This document shows positions 49,650-58,181 of a stretch of 64,000 bases of DNA, in pieces. Location of the stretch: NCBI RefSeq assembly GCF_000379985.1, contig NZ_KB904096.1, positions 216-64,215 on the forward strand, in the 5' to 3' direction. The notes below the pieces were generated by a model. The model did no database searches and was not told the DNA's origin. It saw only the letters and a program-made list of their open reading frames with translations. Each line of letters opens with the position of its first letter. The first letter of the stretch is position 1. The DNA is from Streptococcus caballi DSM 19004 (GTDB lineage: Bacteria; Bacillota; Bacilli; Lactobacillales; Streptococcaceae). Made by a program: the position numbers and the translations under genes.

Positions 49650-50957
49650 ATGTCTAAAAAGAGTGTTTTAAAATGTATTTGCTACGCAACAGTTCTCGCT
49701 AGCTTACAAGTAGGACTCAGCACGGTCGCAGCTGATGATACAGCAATAGTACCGGATACTGATTCACAAACTGAACTTACAGCGAGCCTATCTCAACCAC
49801 CAGTTGCTGAAACGCCAGTAACAGAAGAAGCACCAGTCGCTCAAGGAACACCGGCAACTGAAGCTCCAGTAGTATCAGCTGACGTGGCAACAGCTGACAC
49901 AGAACAAAGTGATGCAATTGGCACAGCCAATACGGATACAGCAATAACCACAACAGCAGAAGTCCCCACGGCAGAAGAAGCAGCTCTGCCAAGTTCCTAT
50001 CAGACAAAGTTTGATGCTTATGATGATGCTACCATGGCAAAAGCTGATTGGTGGAACGGCAATCCATTTGGAGCTGTTTGGAAACCAGATCAAGTTAAAG
50101 TTGAAGATGGCATCATGACACTCACTATTGATAAAGAAACTGATGGCGAAGCACCTGTTGATTACATCTCTGGTGAATTGCGAACGCAAGAATTCTTTGG
50201 TTATGGAAAGTATGAAGTCAGCATGAAGCCAATCAAAAATCCTGGTACTGTAAGTTCCTTCTTCACCTACACAGGACCAAGTGATAACAACCCCTGGGAT
50301 GAAATTGATATTGAATTTCTTGGTAAAGATACGACAAAAGTACAGTTTAACTACTACACAGACGGTGTCGGTGGTCACGAATATATCTATGACCTTGGTT
50401 TTGACGCTGCAGCTAACTTCCACTCTTACGGTTTTGACTGGCAACCAGATAAAATCACTTGGTTTGTTGATGGTAAAGAGGTTTATTCTGCAACGGAAAA
50501 TCTCCCAGTCACTCCAGGTAAAATTATGATGAATGCTTGGGTAGGTACAGGTGTTGACGATTGGTTGGAACCATTTGACGGCACCACACCACTTGTAGCA
50601 AGCTACGATTGGTTCACCTACAGCAAGGCATCGAAAGTCATAACTGCTGATAATAGCACAACGGAACCAGCTCTTGAACCAACACAAATTCAAACTACTA
50701 GGCCAGCTACAGCAGAAGTCCCTACCATTACAGCAGCTAAACCTGCTGCAGCAACTCCAGTAGCAACAGTAGCGCAAGCCCCTGCTGCTCTAGCGTCAAC
50801 AAGTCAAGACCCAGTAGTAGAAGTTCCAGTTGAAAAAGGAGCGGTAGCCGCATTGCCAAGAACAGGCAACAGCGAAAACCGAGCCCTACCACTCCTAGGC
50901 ATTCTCCTGGCACTAGTCGGCACCATGCTTACGCCATTTAAGAAAAAACAAGACTAA
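49650..50957 (+). CDS. Wall-anchored GH16 lichenase (beta-1,3-1,4-glucanase)
   Basis: A 435-residue extracellular endoglucanase cutting beta-1,4 bonds next to beta-1,3 bonds in mixed-linkage glucan. Order: signal peptide (1-28), Thr/Pro/Glu/Ala-rich linker (30-112), GH16 domain (about 113-330) with catalytic E218-I-D220-I-E222, a Pro/Ala linker (335-400), then LPRTG (402-406), hydrophobic span and KKKQD tail for sortase anchoring. GGAGG precedes the ATG. Its GH16 domain is closely similar to the next gene, so the pair arose by duplication. Confidence 0.92.
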   Translation: MSKKSVLKCICYATVLASLQVGLSTVAADDTAIVPDTDSQTELTASLSQPPVAETPVTEEAPVAQGTPATEAPVVSADVATADTEQSDAIGTANTDTAITTTAEVPTAEEAALPSSYQTKFDAYDDATMAKADWWNGNPFGAVWKPDQVKVEDGIMTLTIDKETDGEAPVDYISGELRTQEFFGYGKYEVSMKPIKNPGTVSSFFTYTGPSDNNPWDEIDIEFLGKDTTKVQFNYYTDGVGGHEYIYDLGFDAAANFHSYGFDWQPDKITWFVDGKEVYSATENLPVTPGKIMMNAWVGTGVDDWLEPFDGTTPLVASYDWFTYSKASKVITADNSTTEPALEPTQIQTTRPATAEVPTITAAKPAAATPVATVAQAPAALASTSQDPVVEVPVEKGAVAALPRTGNSENRALPLLGILLALVGTMLTPFKKKQD

Positions 50958-50971
50958 TATTACATTTCTAA

Positions 50972-51014
50972 ATGACTTTGGGAGTGTGATAGTCATTTCG
51001 CTCCCAGCTTTTTT
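50972..51014 (+). terminator. Terminator between the two lichenase genes
   Basis: TGGGAG (50979-50984) pairs with CTCCCA (51001-51006) followed by GCTTTTTT. An alternative helix ATGACT/AGTCAT (50972-50977 with 50991-50996) competes with it. Confidence 0.65.
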
Positions 51015-51027
51015 AAAGGTGGATCGC

Positions 51028-51753
51028 ATGATGAAAAAATGGTTACTACTTGTTACCCTTGTGGCATTAACCACAATTACTACACAAAAAGTGAGCACAC
51101 AAACAATGCATAATATCAAAACAACACATTTTGGCACAGGCTTTGAACATTACGACGCCAGCTATATGGAGCTGCGCACCGGCTCAAACGGTGAGATGTT
51201 TAACTGCCAGTGGAAACCTGACAACGTTGCCTTTCACAATGATGTCATGATACTGAAAATTGACAGTGATGGTCGTGGCGGCTATACAGGCGGCGAATGG
51301 AGAACTCGTGACTATTTTGGATATGGACTTTACCAAGTCCGTATGAAACCCATCAAAAACACAGGTGTCGTCAGTTCTTTCTTCACCTACACTGGTCCTA
51401 GCGACGGCACTAAGTGGGATGAAATAGACATTGAATTTCTCGGGAAAAATACCACACAAGTCCAGTTCAATTACTTTACTGATGGTGTTGGAAATCATGA
51501 AAAGCTCTATGATTTAGGCTTTGATGCGACAGCGGATTTTCATACCTATGGTTTTGAGTGGCAACCTGACCACATCACCTGGCTGGTGGATGGCAGAGCT
51601 GTTTATACGGCATATGACAATATTCCAAGTACACCAGGAAAAATCATGATGAATACTTGGCCAGGTATAGGTGTTGACAATTGGTTGGCACCTTACGATG
51701 GAAAAACACCTCTATACGGTTACTATGACTGGATAAGTTATGATCCTTTTTGA
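51028..51753 (+). CDS. Secreted GH16 lichenase (beta-1,3-1,4-glucanase)
   Basis: The 241-residue single-domain enzyme has a signal peptide ([18 protein letters not shown] core) and the GH16 catalytic motif E132-I-D134-I-E136. Length agrees with the S. bovis JB1 lichenase. No linker or anchor, so it should diffuse away. AAAGGTGG supports ATG 51028. Compared with the anchored copy the catalytic region ([19 protein letters not shown]) is near-identical in motif, while both ends differ. Confidence 0.92.
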   Translation: MMKKWLLLVTLVALTTITTQKVSTQTMHNIKTTHFGTGFEHYDASYMELRTGSNGEMFNCQWKPDNVAFHNDVMILKIDSDGRGGYTGGEWRTRDYFGYGLYQVRMKPIKNTGVVSSFFTYTGPSDGTKWDEIDIEFLGKNTTQVQFNYFTDGVGNHEKLYDLGFDATADFHTYGFEWQPDHITWLVDGRAVYTAYDNIPSTPGKIMMNTWPGIGVDNWLAPYDGKTPLYGYYDWISYDPF

Positions 51754-51828
51754 TCATCCATCTAAGTGACGGTCGGTTTAATTCGGCCGATAACACTATC
51801 AGAAAGACTATTTAGAAAGATTGATAAC

Positions 51829-52962
51829 ATGGTTGAATTAAATCTAAATCACATTTACAAAAAATACTCAAACGCAACTCATTATGCTGTTGAAGATTTT
51901 AACATCGACATCAAGGATAAAGAATTCATCGTTTTTGTTGGCCCATCGGGCTGCGGAAAATCAACAACCCTGCGCATGGTAGCGGGTTTGGAAGACATCA
52001 CCGAAGGTGAACTCAAAATTGATGATGTTGTTGTCAACGACATGGCCCCAAAAGACCGCGATATCGCCATGGTCTTCCAAAACTACGCTTTGTATCCACA
52101 CATGACGGTTTACGATAACATGGCTTTCGGTCTCAAGCTGCGCAAATACAGCAAGGCTGATATTGACAAACGCGTCAAAGAAGCTGCTGAAATCCTTAGC
52201 TTGACCGAATTTTTGCAACGTAAACCAGCTGATTTGTCTGGTGGTCAACGCCAGCGTGTTGCTATGGGGCGTGCCATTGTTCGTGATGCCAAAGTCTTCC
52301 TCATGGACGAACCCTTGTCAAACTTGGACGCCAAACTGCGTGTGTCCATGCGTGCTGAGATAGCTAAAATTCACCACCGCATCGGGGCAACAACTATCTA
52401 CGTAACCCACGATCAAACCGAAGCTATGACCTTAGCTGACCGCATTGTCATTATGAGTTCAAGCAAGAACTCTGACGGTTCAGGAACTATCGGACGTGTC
52501 GAACAAATCGGTACACCTCAGGAGCTCTATAATACCCCTGCTAATAAATTTGTGGCAGGGTTCATCGGAAGCCCTGCTATGAATTTCTTCACTGTGACCG
52601 TTGAAAAAGACCGCTTGGTCAGCAAAGACGGTTTTACGTTAGGCTTGCCACAAGGTCAAGCTAAGGTTTTGGCAAACAAAGGCTACCTTGGTAAGGAAGT
52701 GATTTTCGGTATTCGTCCAGAAGATATTTCTAGTGACCAAATCGTGCACGACACTTATCCGGATGCAACGATTACATCAGAAGTGGTGGTGTCAGAATTG
52801 CTCGGCTCAGAAACCATGCTTTACGTCAGGGCTGGACAATCTGAATTTGCTTCACGTGTTGATGCGCGTGATTTCCACAATCCAGGAGAAAAAATTGCCT
52901 TAACATTTAACGTTGTTAAAGGACATTTCTTTGACACTGAAACTGAGATAGCCATTCGCTAA
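51829..52962 (+). CDS. msmK: Multiple-sugar ABC transporter ATPase (MsmK/UgpC type)
   Basis: A 377-residue ATPase with Walker A GPSGCGKST, Q-loop, signature LSGGQRQRVAMGRAI, Walker B VFLMDEPLSNLD and a C-terminal OB-fold regulatory domain. MsmK-type ATPases serve several sugar importers at once in streptococci; here it probably energises the importer at 46249-49596. ATG 51829 is chosen because homologues open MVELNLNHIYKKY. Confidence 0.9.
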   Translation: MVELNLNHIYKKYSNATHYAVEDFNIDIKDKEFIVFVGPSGCGKSTTLRMVAGLEDITEGELKIDDVVVNDMAPKDRDIAMVFQNYALYPHMTVYDNMAFGLKLRKYSKADIDKRVKEAAEILSLTEFLQRKPADLSGGQRQRVAMGRAIVRDAKVFLMDEPLSNLDAKLRVSMRAEIAKIHHRIGATTIYVTHDQTEAMTLADRIVIMSSSKNSDGSGTIGRVEQIGTPQELYNTPANKFVAGFIGSPAMNFFTVTVEKDRLVSKDGFTLGLPQGQAKVLANKGYLGKEVIFGIRPEDISSDQIVHDTYPDATITSEVVVSELLGSETMLYVRAGQSEFASRVDARDFHNPGEKIALTFNVVKGHFFDTETEIAIR

Positions 52963-52977
52963 GCAACCTCCTAATAA

Positions 52978-53006
52978 AAGTCTGAGACCTAAGTCTCAGG
53001 CTTCTT
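52978..53006 (+). terminator. Terminator after msmK
   Basis: AAGTCTGAGAC-ctaa-GTCTCAGGCTT with one G-U pair, then CTTGATT. Ends the beta-glucan import operon. Confidence 0.75.
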
Positions 53007-53034
53007 GATTTAAAAGCTTGATTTTACAATATAA

Positions 53035-53244
53035 GTGCACAAAAAACGCATAAGATTTCCTAGTAAGATAAACTTAAACGAATATCTTACGGGAGGAAAT
53101 TTTACAAGTTGCCCTTATGTTACTATAGAAAAAAGAGAGAGTAATTTTATTTACCACATACAAGGGTTAAATTTTTCTCAAACAACGACTTTACAAACCA
53201 AAACCCATCCAGTATCAGTTGAGACTTACACCGTCATCCAATAA
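53035..53244 (+). CDS. Hypothetical short ORF, doubtful
   Basis: A 69-codon open frame in otherwise decayed DNA. The product has a basic start and a Thr-rich end (TTTLQTKTHPVSVETYTVIQ), with no recognised domain and no Shine-Dalgarno sequence before the ATG. It may be part of the same decayed mobile element as the next entry or chance. A GGGAGG at 53090-53095 sits within it and serves no visible start. Confidence 0.2.
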   Translation: MHKKRIRFPSKINLNEYLTGGNFTSCPYVTIEKRESNFIYHIQGLNFSQTTTLQTKTHPVSVETYTVIQ

Positions 53245-53384
53245 ACGAAAATGTAATTCTCAAGCAGCTTCTTGTATTGTCGAATCACATTGTGGGTGAA
53301 CAAGGAAACTGGAAATAGACGTCGAATTGAGCTAGATGGCCAAACACTTTTTTCTTGATAATCAATGATCACTTGCGGAAATAG

Positions 53385-53573
53385 TGGGACGTTTAGAACG
53401 TTGAAATAAATGAAACATGCAAATGGCTTATTGGGGAAGTATCTCCAACAAGGAGTGACCTTGTAGATGTGGATGAGGAGGCGATTCAGAACTGGGAAGA
53501 TAAGCTGAATAATAGCACAAGAAAAAGTCTTAACTGGGAGACACTTTACAGGAAAGTTGCACACTTAATTTGA
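53385..53573 (+). mobile_element. IS30-family transposase remnant
   Basis: Across two frames one reads MKHANGLLGKYL, then IQNWEDKLNNSTRKSLNWETLYRKVAHLI ending at TGA 53571-53573. This resembles the C-terminus of IS30-family transposases (E-x-x-NGLLR-EYFP, LNNRPRK-LGW-TPYE). Stops and frameshifts show it is dead. No complete ends were found. It lies between the sugar operon and its presumed regulator. Confidence 0.6.
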
Positions 53574-53679
53574 TAAAGCAATGGATAAAAAATTTTCTGA
53601 AATTTCAAGGTAATATGGTAGAATAGAAGAATGAAAGGCTTTTCACAAGGCAATAACGTTAAAAAACTAGGAGATTATC

Positions 53680-54441
53680 ATGAATTATAAAGATGAATGG
53701 CGACTTGTTGCGACCAGTGATGGCTTGGATGATACGGCTCATCGCCCTTTGACTGAAGAGTTTCACTTTTATCAAGCAGTCTCAACTGGTGATGTTGAAG
53801 TTGTTCGAAAAAATTGTGAGCAGGAGCGCTTTACCGAAAAAGATGGAGTTGGTACTTTATCGCGTAATCCTATTACCAATCTCAAGTACCACTTTGTTAT
53901 CACGACAGCCATGATTACCCGCATGTGTGGACAAAATGGTATGGAGTACGAGCAGGCTTTCCGCTTGAGTGATTTTTATATCCAAAAGCTGGATGATCTT
54001 CACACGACACAAGAAGTACAAAATTTACATGATGAGATGGTCATTGATTATACTGAGCGCATGCGACGCATGATTCAGAAAGACATCACTTCTAAGCACA
54101 TTGCTGAGTGTAAAGATTATATCTACTGTCACATCAAGGATCGTATTACGGTTGAACAGCTGGCGCAGGAATTCGGTGTATCAGCTAGTTATCTCTCTCG
54201 CCTTTTTAAAAAAGAAGTCGGTGTAACGGTTAGCACCTATGTCAAAGACAAGAAAATCGAAGTCGCCAAAGACCTGCTGAAATTTAGCGATTTCTCCATG
54301 ATTGACATTGCCAATCACCTGTCTTTCTCATCGCAAAGCCACTTTATCCAACAATTCAGAGAACATGTCGGCATCACACCAAAAAAATACCGTGACACCC
54401 ACCACACAGTCAAATGGGATAAAAATGTTGTTAAGGAATAA
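53680..54441 (+). CDS. AraC-family transcriptional regulator
   Basis: The 253 residues have a helical N-terminal domain of unknown ligand and two C-terminal AraC helix-turn-helix motifs (about 150-245: TVEQLAQEFGVSASYLSRLF and SMIDIANHLSFSSQSHFIQQF). ATG follows AGGAGA-like ACTAGGAG. Proximity to the sugar operon suggests that it activates it; the IS remnant between them is probably a later insertion. Confidence 0.85.
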   Translation: MNYKDEWRLVATSDGLDDTAHRPLTEEFHFYQAVSTGDVEVVRKNCEQERFTEKDGVGTLSRNPITNLKYHFVITTAMITRMCGQNGMEYEQAFRLSDFYIQKLDDLHTTQEVQNLHDEMVIDYTERMRRMIQKDITSKHIAECKDYIYCHIKDRITVEQLAQEFGVSASYLSRLFKKEVGVTVSTYVKDKKIEVAKDLLKFSDFSMIDIANHLSFSSQSHFIQQFREHVGITPKKYRDTHHTVKWDKNVVKE

Positions 54442-54467
54442 CCCGACAGTTGTTCCTTTTTCGTTTA

Positions 54468-54476
54468 TGTTATAAT
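54468..54476 (+). promoter_or_regulatory. Promoter of tatD, leaderless geometry
   Basis: Extended -10 TGTTATAAT (hexamer 54471-54476); ATG begins six bases later at 54483. No Shine-Dalgarno fits between. Same geometry as at 356-368 and 21210-21222. Confidence 0.6.
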
Positions 54477-54482
54477 AAAATC

Positions 54483-55256
54483 ATGAAAATTTTTGATACG
54501 CATACCCATCTCAACGTGGATAATTTTACTGGAAAAGAACAAGAAGAAATTGATTTTGCGCGTGAACTCGGTGTAACTAAGATGAACATTGTTGGCTTTG
54601 ATGAACCAACCATCAAACGTAGCTTGGGGCTATCAGCGGCCTTTCCTGAACTTTATTCGACTATTGGCTGGCATCCGACCGAGGCTGGTTCTTACACACA
54701 GGAAGTAGAGGACATGATTGTCAGCCATCTGCATGCCCCAAAAGTGATTGCTCTGGGCGAGATTGGCCTAGATTACCACTGGATGGAAGACCCCAAAGAG
54801 GTACAAATTGAGGTTTTCAAGCGCCAGATTCAGTTGTCCAAAGATCACAATCTGCCTTTTGTTGTTCACACCCGTGACGCCCTCGAAGACACTTACCAAG
54901 TCATTAAGGAGGCTGGTGTTGGCCCATGTGGCGGTATCATGCATTCTTATTCAGGCTCTTTGGAAATGGCCGAGCGCTTTGTCGATTTGGGCATGACCAT
55001 TTCATTTTCCGGTGTGGTCACTTTTAAGAAGGCTCTGGATGTCCAAGAAGCAGCGCAGCATTTGCCACTGGATAAAATCCTCGTTGAAACTGATGCGCCT
55101 TACTTAGCCCCAGTACCCAAGCGCGGCCGTGAAAACCGCACCGCTTACACGCGCTATGTCGTGGACAAAATTGCAGAACTCCGCGGACTGACTGTGGAGG
55201 AAGTTGCAGCAGCAACCTACGACAATGCCATGCGGGTATTTGGATTGAAAGATTAG
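54483..55256 (+). CDS. tatD: TatD family metal-dependent deoxyribonuclease
   Basis: A 257-residue TIM-barrel hydrolase with the metal-binding DTHTHLN motif (4-10), GEIGLDYHW, HTRDA and ETDAPYLAP. TatD proteins act as 3'-5' exonucleases in DNA repair. ATG 54483 gives the family N-terminus MKIFDTHTH; an earlier in-frame ATG (54450) precedes the promoter and is rejected. tatD precedes rnmV as in many Firmicutes. Confidence 0.92.
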   Translation: MKIFDTHTHLNVDNFTGKEQEEIDFARELGVTKMNIVGFDEPTIKRSLGLSAAFPELYSTIGWHPTEAGSYTQEVEDMIVSHLHAPKVIALGEIGLDYHWMEDPKEVQIEVFKRQIQLSKDHNLPFVVHTRDALEDTYQVIKEAGVGPCGGIMHSYSGSLEMAERFVDLGMTISFSGVVTFKKALDVQEAAQHLPLDKILVETDAPYLAPVPKRGRENRTAYTRYVVDKIAELRGLTVEEVAAATYDNAMRVFGLKD

Positions 55257-55317
55257 AGTAAAGCGAGTTCTTGAGAAAACAAGGATACTGTGGTGAAAAC
55301 TGTTTAACAGAGTACTG

Positions 55318-55468
55318 GCGACCGAAGGTCGCTCGATAGGACAGCTGCCGCCCTAGCAAAAGTCCTCTAACAACTGTTTGTTAGAGGACGATGAAAACTT
55401 CAAGACCTTAGGCTTGAAGTTTAGCAATGAAACCGAAGGTTTGCTTGCGTCCGTGCTACCTCAAGCAA
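55318..55468 (+). ncRNA. Four-hairpin spacer between tatD and rnmV
   Basis: Four inverted repeats in 151 bases: 6-bp stem 55318-55332 (GAA loop); 12-bp stem 55362-55389; 10-bp stem 55395-55422; 7-bp stem 55441-55468. None has a T-tract, so they are not simple terminators. The 37 in-frame codons before ATG 55489 read through these hairpins but give no recognisable protein. Because rnmV encodes an RNA-cleaving enzyme, a self-regulated leader is conceivable; this is speculation. Confidence 0.4.
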
Positions 55469-55488
55469 GCTGTCAAGAAAAAGAATTT

Positions 55489-56055
55489 ATGATAGAAAAA
55501 ATTAAAATACAAGAAGTCCTCATCGTCGAAGGCAAGGACGACACCGCCAATCTCCGTCGTTTCTATGAGGTGGACACTTATGAAACTAGAGGTTCTGCCA
55601 TTACTGACGAGGATTTAGAACGTATTGACAAGCTCAATGAGCTTCGCGGTGTTATCGTCTTTACTGATCCAGACTACAACGGTGAACGCATCCGCAAGAA
55701 GATTATGCAGACAGTACCCACTGCCAAGCATGCCTTTCTCAATCGTGGTGAGGCAGTACCCAAGTCTAAGACTAAAGGTCGTTCTCTGGGCGTTGAGCAT
55801 GCCAGCTTTGCCGACTTGCAAAAGGCCCTGTCCAGTGTTTTGGGCAGCTATGATGACGACAACCACTTTGACATCACCAAATCAGACCTCATGCGACTTG
55901 GTCTCCTCATGGGATCAGACAGCCGCAAACGCCGCGAGTACCTGGGCGAGAAGCTTCGTATAGGTTACAGCAATGGCAAACAGCTATTGAAACGTTTAGA
56001 ACTCTTTGGCGTGACCTTGGCGGATGTTGAAGAAGTCATGGAACATTATTCTTAA
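55489..56055 (+). CDS. rnmV: Ribonuclease M5
   Basis: Matures 5S rRNA. The 188-residue protein contains an N-terminal TOPRIM domain with catalytic E in VEGKDDTANLRR and the DPD motif in VFTDPDYNGERIR, followed by the RNase M5-specific C-terminal domain. ATG 55489 gives the typical opening MIEKIKIQEVLIVEG; the ribosome site is poor. It stands in front of a GNAT gene rather than directly before rsmA. Confidence 0.92.
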   Translation: MIEKIKIQEVLIVEGKDDTANLRRFYEVDTYETRGSAITDEDLERIDKLNELRGVIVFTDPDYNGERIRKKIMQTVPTAKHAFLNRGEAVPKSKTKGRSLGVEHASFADLQKALSSVLGSYDDDNHFDITKSDLMRLGLLMGSDSRKRREYLGEKLRIGYSNGKQLLKRLELFGVTLADVEEVMEHYS

Positions 56056-56065
56056 GGAGAGCCCT

Positions 56066-56626
56066 ATGTCAGAAACCACAATCAGACCCGCAACCCTAGC
56101 TGATGCTGCGCGTCTGCTGGAGATTTATGCTTATTATGTTGAGTGCACCGCTATTACCTTTGAATATGAGGTGCCGACTTTGGCGGAATTTCAGAACAGA
56201 ATTTCTACAATTTCCAAGTCTTATCCTTATCTGGTTATTGAGCGTAGCGGGCGCGTTTTGGGCTATGCTTATGCGGGTGTTTTCAAGGATAGAGCAGCCT
56301 ATAATTGGGCTTGCGAGGTGACCATTTATCTGGACAAGGACGCAAAGGGTCTTGGTCTTGGCAGAAAACTCTATGATGCCTTAGAAGCGGAGCTTAAGAC
56401 GATGGGCATGCTCAATCTTTACACCTGCATCGGCTATCCAGAGCTTGAGGACCAGTATTTGACGCAAAATAGTGCTAACTTTCATCAGCATCTGGGCTAT
56501 GAGACAGTGGGACGTTTCCATAAGTGCGGCTACAAGTTTAATCGCTGGTATGATATGATTTGGATGGAAAAGCTGATTGGCCAGCATGAAGACAATCAGC
56601 CTATGGTTCGATTTGGTAAAAAATAA
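56066..56626 (+). CDS. GNAT N-acetyltransferase, phosphinothricin-acetyltransferase-like
   Basis: A 186-residue acetyl-CoA-dependent acetyltransferase. Motif A with GLGLGRKLYDAL binds the CoA pyrophosphate; the C-terminal FHKCGYKFNRWYDMIWMEK resembles the Pat/Bar and YwnH group. ATG 56066 follows AAGGAGAG; an ATG at 56024 within rnmV is rejected. The natural substrate is unknown (amino-acid analogues or methionine sulfoximine in relatives). Confidence 0.82.
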   Translation: MSETTIRPATLADAARLLEIYAYYVECTAITFEYEVPTLAEFQNRISTISKSYPYLVIERSGRVLGYAYAGVFKDRAAYNWACEVTIYLDKDAKGLGLGRKLYDALEAELKTMGMLNLYTCIGYPELEDQYLTQNSANFHQHLGYETVGRFHKCGYKFNRWYDMIWMEKLIGQHEDNQPMVRFGKK

Positions 56627-56969
56627 TCATTCTTCTTCTCTTAAGTGACTGATGATAGCTTGCTGATTAAGCTTATGAAAGGTGCTCGTGACTATATGAG
56701 ACTTGTCTTGTGAAGATGCTAAAGAAGCTTTTTGTAGATAATATCAATAGCTGTGCGTATTTAGAAGGCTATGCTTGGTGAGCTACCTTGTCTCAAAAAT
56801 CACGTTAGGTGAATGAAAAATTTATTTTACTCAGAGGGATGATACGATGTTCATTGTAAAATTGACTGGGAACAAAGTAATATAATAACAGTTGATGCCC
56901 AAGCTACAGATGTGGTTGATTTGCTTGTGAATTCAAAAGGAGCCATAGAGTAATTAAGGAGGAAATCCT
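56627..56969. other. Intergenic stretch with a possible decayed gene tail
   Basis: No full gene is visible. A 36-codon frame ending at TAA 56951-56953 reads YDVHCKIDWEQSNIITVDAQ and on to NSKGAIE, protein-like, while the frame before it is broken by several stops. It may be the 3' end of a lost gene. AAGGAGG near 56957 belongs to the next gene. Confidence 0.3.
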
Positions 56970-57491
56970 ATGCCAGCTTTTTACCTGCTAGTTCCTTTCC
57001 TGTTTGTCCGATTTATTTTTCTCTCACTCTTGGATAGGAAAGCAACGGGGCGGGCAGCCCATTTTGCTCCAATGCAAGGGAAAGAGATGCTAGCCTATTA
57101 TCTTTATCAATTATCAACTCTTATGCTCCTGGTTGTCCCTTTCTTTCTGAAAGTCAGTCTTTCTTTATCTCCTTTTTTCTATTTAGGGTTAGGAGTCTAT
57201 TTTTTAGGTAGCCTGCTTCTTATTTTGGTCATGAAGGATTTTGCCAAGCCTGATGAAAAAGGATTGAATACCCAAGGGCTTTTTGCGCTGTCTCGTCACC
57301 CAATGTATCTTGCTTATTTTGTTTTCTTTTTAGGCATGGCGATGCTTACTCGGTTGCTAGTACTGCTCATTTTCCTAGCTATTTTTCAACTGTCAGCTCA
57401 CTTTATCATACTGGCGGAGGAAAGGGAGTGTTTCATAAAATTTGGTGCCGCCTATCAAGCATATCAAAAACGTGTTAGGATGTATCTGTGA
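56970..57491 (+). CDS. ICMT/PEMT-like membrane methyltransferase family protein
   Basis: The 173 residues form four to five membrane helices and a C-terminal block LSRHPMYLAYFVFFLGM followed by EERECFIKFGAAYQAYQKRV, the signature of isoprenylcysteine methyltransferase-like proteins that bind S-adenosylmethionine at the membrane. The bacterial substrate is not known. Start ATG 56970 follows AAGGAGG. Confidence 0.75.
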   Translation: MPAFYLLVPFLFVRFIFLSLLDRKATGRAAHFAPMQGKEMLAYYLYQLSTLMLLVVPFFLKVSLSLSPFFYLGLGVYFLGSLLLILVMKDFAKPDEKGLNTQGLFALSRHPMYLAYFVFFLGMAMLTRLLVLLIFLAIFQLSAHFIILAEERECFIKFGAAYQAYQKRVRMYL

Positions 57492-57527
57492 CGTTTATTG
57501 TTACAAATTAGGCTGGGGGATTAGCTG

Positions 57528-58052
57528 ATGAAAAAAATTATTTTGCTCAGAGGAGTGACGCCGACTGGTCCAAATCGTATCCCAAAGATGGCTTATCTTA
57601 GGGAAATTTTGATAGAGGTTGGTTTTGAGAATGTTCAAACCTATATCCAGAGCGGCAATATTGTCTTTGAGACAAATTTATCTGATGAAACTGTCCGAGG
57701 ACTTGTGCACTATACCATTTTAGAAAACATTGGTGCGGATTTGTCTGTCATTATTAAAATGCCTGAGCAGCTGGCAGAGGCTGTGCAGGAAAATCCATTT
57801 GGTAATAGCTATGACGCCTCCAGAGTTCATCTAGTCTTTACCAACGACAAGTTGGACACTGGTATTTTGAAAAATTTAGCTCAAACTGACTTTGGCGATG
57901 AAGCACTTTATATCGGTAGCCAGTGTCTTTATCTGTATTTACCGCGGGAAGCCAAGAAAAAACGCCTCAATACCAATTTTTTAGAAAAGAAATTAGGAAT
58001 CCGAGCGACTATGCGGAAGTTGAGTGTGACGAGTAAACTTTGTCTGATGTAA
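57528..58052 (+). CDS. DUF1697 family protein
   Basis: A 174-residue cytosolic protein with the family opening LLRGVTPTGPNRIPKMAYLRE and YIQSGNIVFET; structure-based reports describe ferredoxin-like repeats, and no activity is established. GGGG-containing leader; ATG 57528. Confidence 0.82.
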   Translation: MKKIILLRGVTPTGPNRIPKMAYLREILIEVGFENVQTYIQSGNIVFETNLSDETVRGLVHYTILENIGADLSVIIKMPEQLAEAVQENPFGNSYDASRVHLVFTNDKLDTGILKNLAQTDFGDEALYIGSQCLYLYLPREAKKKRLNTNFLEKKLGIRATMRKLSVTSKLCLM

Positions 58053-58084
58053 CAAGTAAGAATGGAGTCAATTAAGCTCTCCCA

Positions 58085-58114
58085 AGGATAAGTTAGTGCT
58101 AGCCTATCCTTTTT
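58085..58114 (+). terminator. Terminator before rsmA
   Basis: AGGATA/TATCCT stem with inner pairing and TTTTAT, 33 bases after the DUF1697 stop. Confidence 0.6.
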
Positions 58115-58138
58115 ATGTTACAATATGAGAGAATCATC

Positions 58139-58165
58139 ATGAAGAAAGGGAAAACAGCTCATTGA
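58139..58165 (+). CDS. Eight-codon upstream ORF in the rsmA leader
   Basis: ATG AAG AAA GGG ... CAT TGA encodes MKKGKTAH, starting 14 bases after a TACAAT -10 (58119-58124). Its stop lies inside a hairpin AACAG-CTC/GAG-CTGTT (58153-58173) that would cover GAGGG, the only Shine-Dalgarno-like run before rsmA. Translation of the uORF could expose it. Speculative but position-specific. Confidence 0.3.
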   Translation: MKKGKTAH

Positions 58166-58181
58166 GGGCTGTTGCTAATAA

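Noticed and set aside
49875-50777. 300-codon antisense ORF inside the anchored lichenase gene
   Set aside because: Cys/Phe-rich product generated by the Ala/Thr/Pro-rich sense codons; no ribosome site or homology signature.
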